Assembly (NCBI GenBank): GCA_007117625.1
Contig: SKGE01000032.1
Location: forward strand, 1-43,928
Origin: Candidatus Izemoplasma sp.
Lineage (GTDB): Bacteria; Bacillota_I; Bacilli_A; Izemoplasmatales; Izemoplasmataceae
DNA length: 43,928 nucleotides
Reading direction: 5' to 3'
Shown: one piece after another, positions 43,882 through 43,928 of the stretch
Layout of the letters: the number at the start of each line of letters is the position of its first letter
Numbering within the stretch: the first letter of the stretch is position 1
Translations under genes and position numbers: made by a program
The notes under the pieces: generated by a model
Databases searched by the model: none
What the model was told of the DNA's origin: nothing
Seen by the model: the letters and a program-made list of their open reading frames with translations, nothing else

Positions 43882-43928
43882 TAGAGGTCGCGATGCAGAT
43901 GAGTAATTGTGGGAGCCGGTAGGCTGTG
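43882..43928 (+). promoter_or_regulatory. Lysine riboswitch (L box), 5' part, cut by window edge
   Basis: The sequence TAGAGGTCGCGATGCAGATGAGTA (43882-43905) has the L-box hallmarks: AGAGG, the GCG block, and GATGAGTA (43898-43905), which forms the loop-E-like turn in helix P2. A small AGCC/GGCT hairpin (near 43914-43925) follows. The rest of the ~170-base aptamer is outside. The gene beyond should be lysine biosynthesis or a lysine transporter, controlled by free lysine. Call rests on these conserved 5' blocks plus the strong promoter. Confidence 0.7.

Overview
The window is an AT-rich, tightly packed stretch of bacterial chromosome. It carries conserved housekeeping genes of Firmicutes type and nearly all of them lie on the minus strand. 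TGA is used as an ordinary stop (fabD, accC, ftsY), so the code is standard, not the Mycoplasma code. Gene neighbourhoods (rbgA-rnhB, ftsY-ylxM-ffh, gdpP-rplI-dnaB, rpsF-ssb-rpsR, rpiB-upp-atp) resemble Bacillus. A DNA translocase without a membrane anchor and a Na+-type ATP synthase rotor would fit an early-branching Mollicutes-related lineage (Izemoplasma, Haloplasma or Acholeplasma-like). That placement is an inference. No mobile element, CRISPR array, rRNA or tRNA was found.

Layout. 1-6.6 kb: type II fatty-acid operon read leftwards (acpP-accB-accC-accD-accA-fabH-fabD-fabG-fabF), with a consensus promoter and a FabT-like palindrome. 6.9-8.1 kb: birA, which would biotinylate AccB, and dps. 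8.1-16.2 kb: rpiB-upp followed by a complete F1Fo ATP synthase operon with AtpZ and AtpI. 16.2-16.7 kb: a 532-base intergenic region with repeats and palindromes. 16.7-22.1 kb: lepB, rbgA and rnhB, preceded by a DNA translocase, a thioredoxin-like protein and an unknown membrane protein. 22.2-23.0 kb: a rightward HAD phosphatase. 23.1-26.1 kb: SRP pathway genes ftsY-ylxM-ffh and a small acidic membrane protein. 26.1-26.3 kb: a probable new small RNA. 26.3-31.9 kb: topA, prmC, prfA and a MATE transporter. 32-35.8 kb: dnaB and a GdpP-ribosomal protein L9 fusion. 35.9-36.6 kb: a rightward queuosine-precursor transporter behind a preQ1 riboswitch. 36.7-37.8 kb: rpsF-ssb-rpsR. 37.8-43.5 kb: a hydrolase, cinA, an unknown membrane protein, ychF, a lipoprotein HtrA protease and tatD. 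At the right edge a rightward promoter leads into the 5' part of a lysine riboswitch, cut by the window end.

The most unusual items are: (1) GdpP and ribosomal protein L9 in one uninterrupted reading frame, with a strong internal ribosome-binding site in front of the L9 part; (2) a candidate small RNA with its own near-consensus promoter between topA and ftsY, with C-rich unpaired segments; (3) a FabT-like operator beside the fatty-acid promoter with no FabT gene in view; (4) a Na+-binding signature in the ATP synthase c subunit; (5) preQ1 and lysine riboswitches on the rare rightward transcripts.
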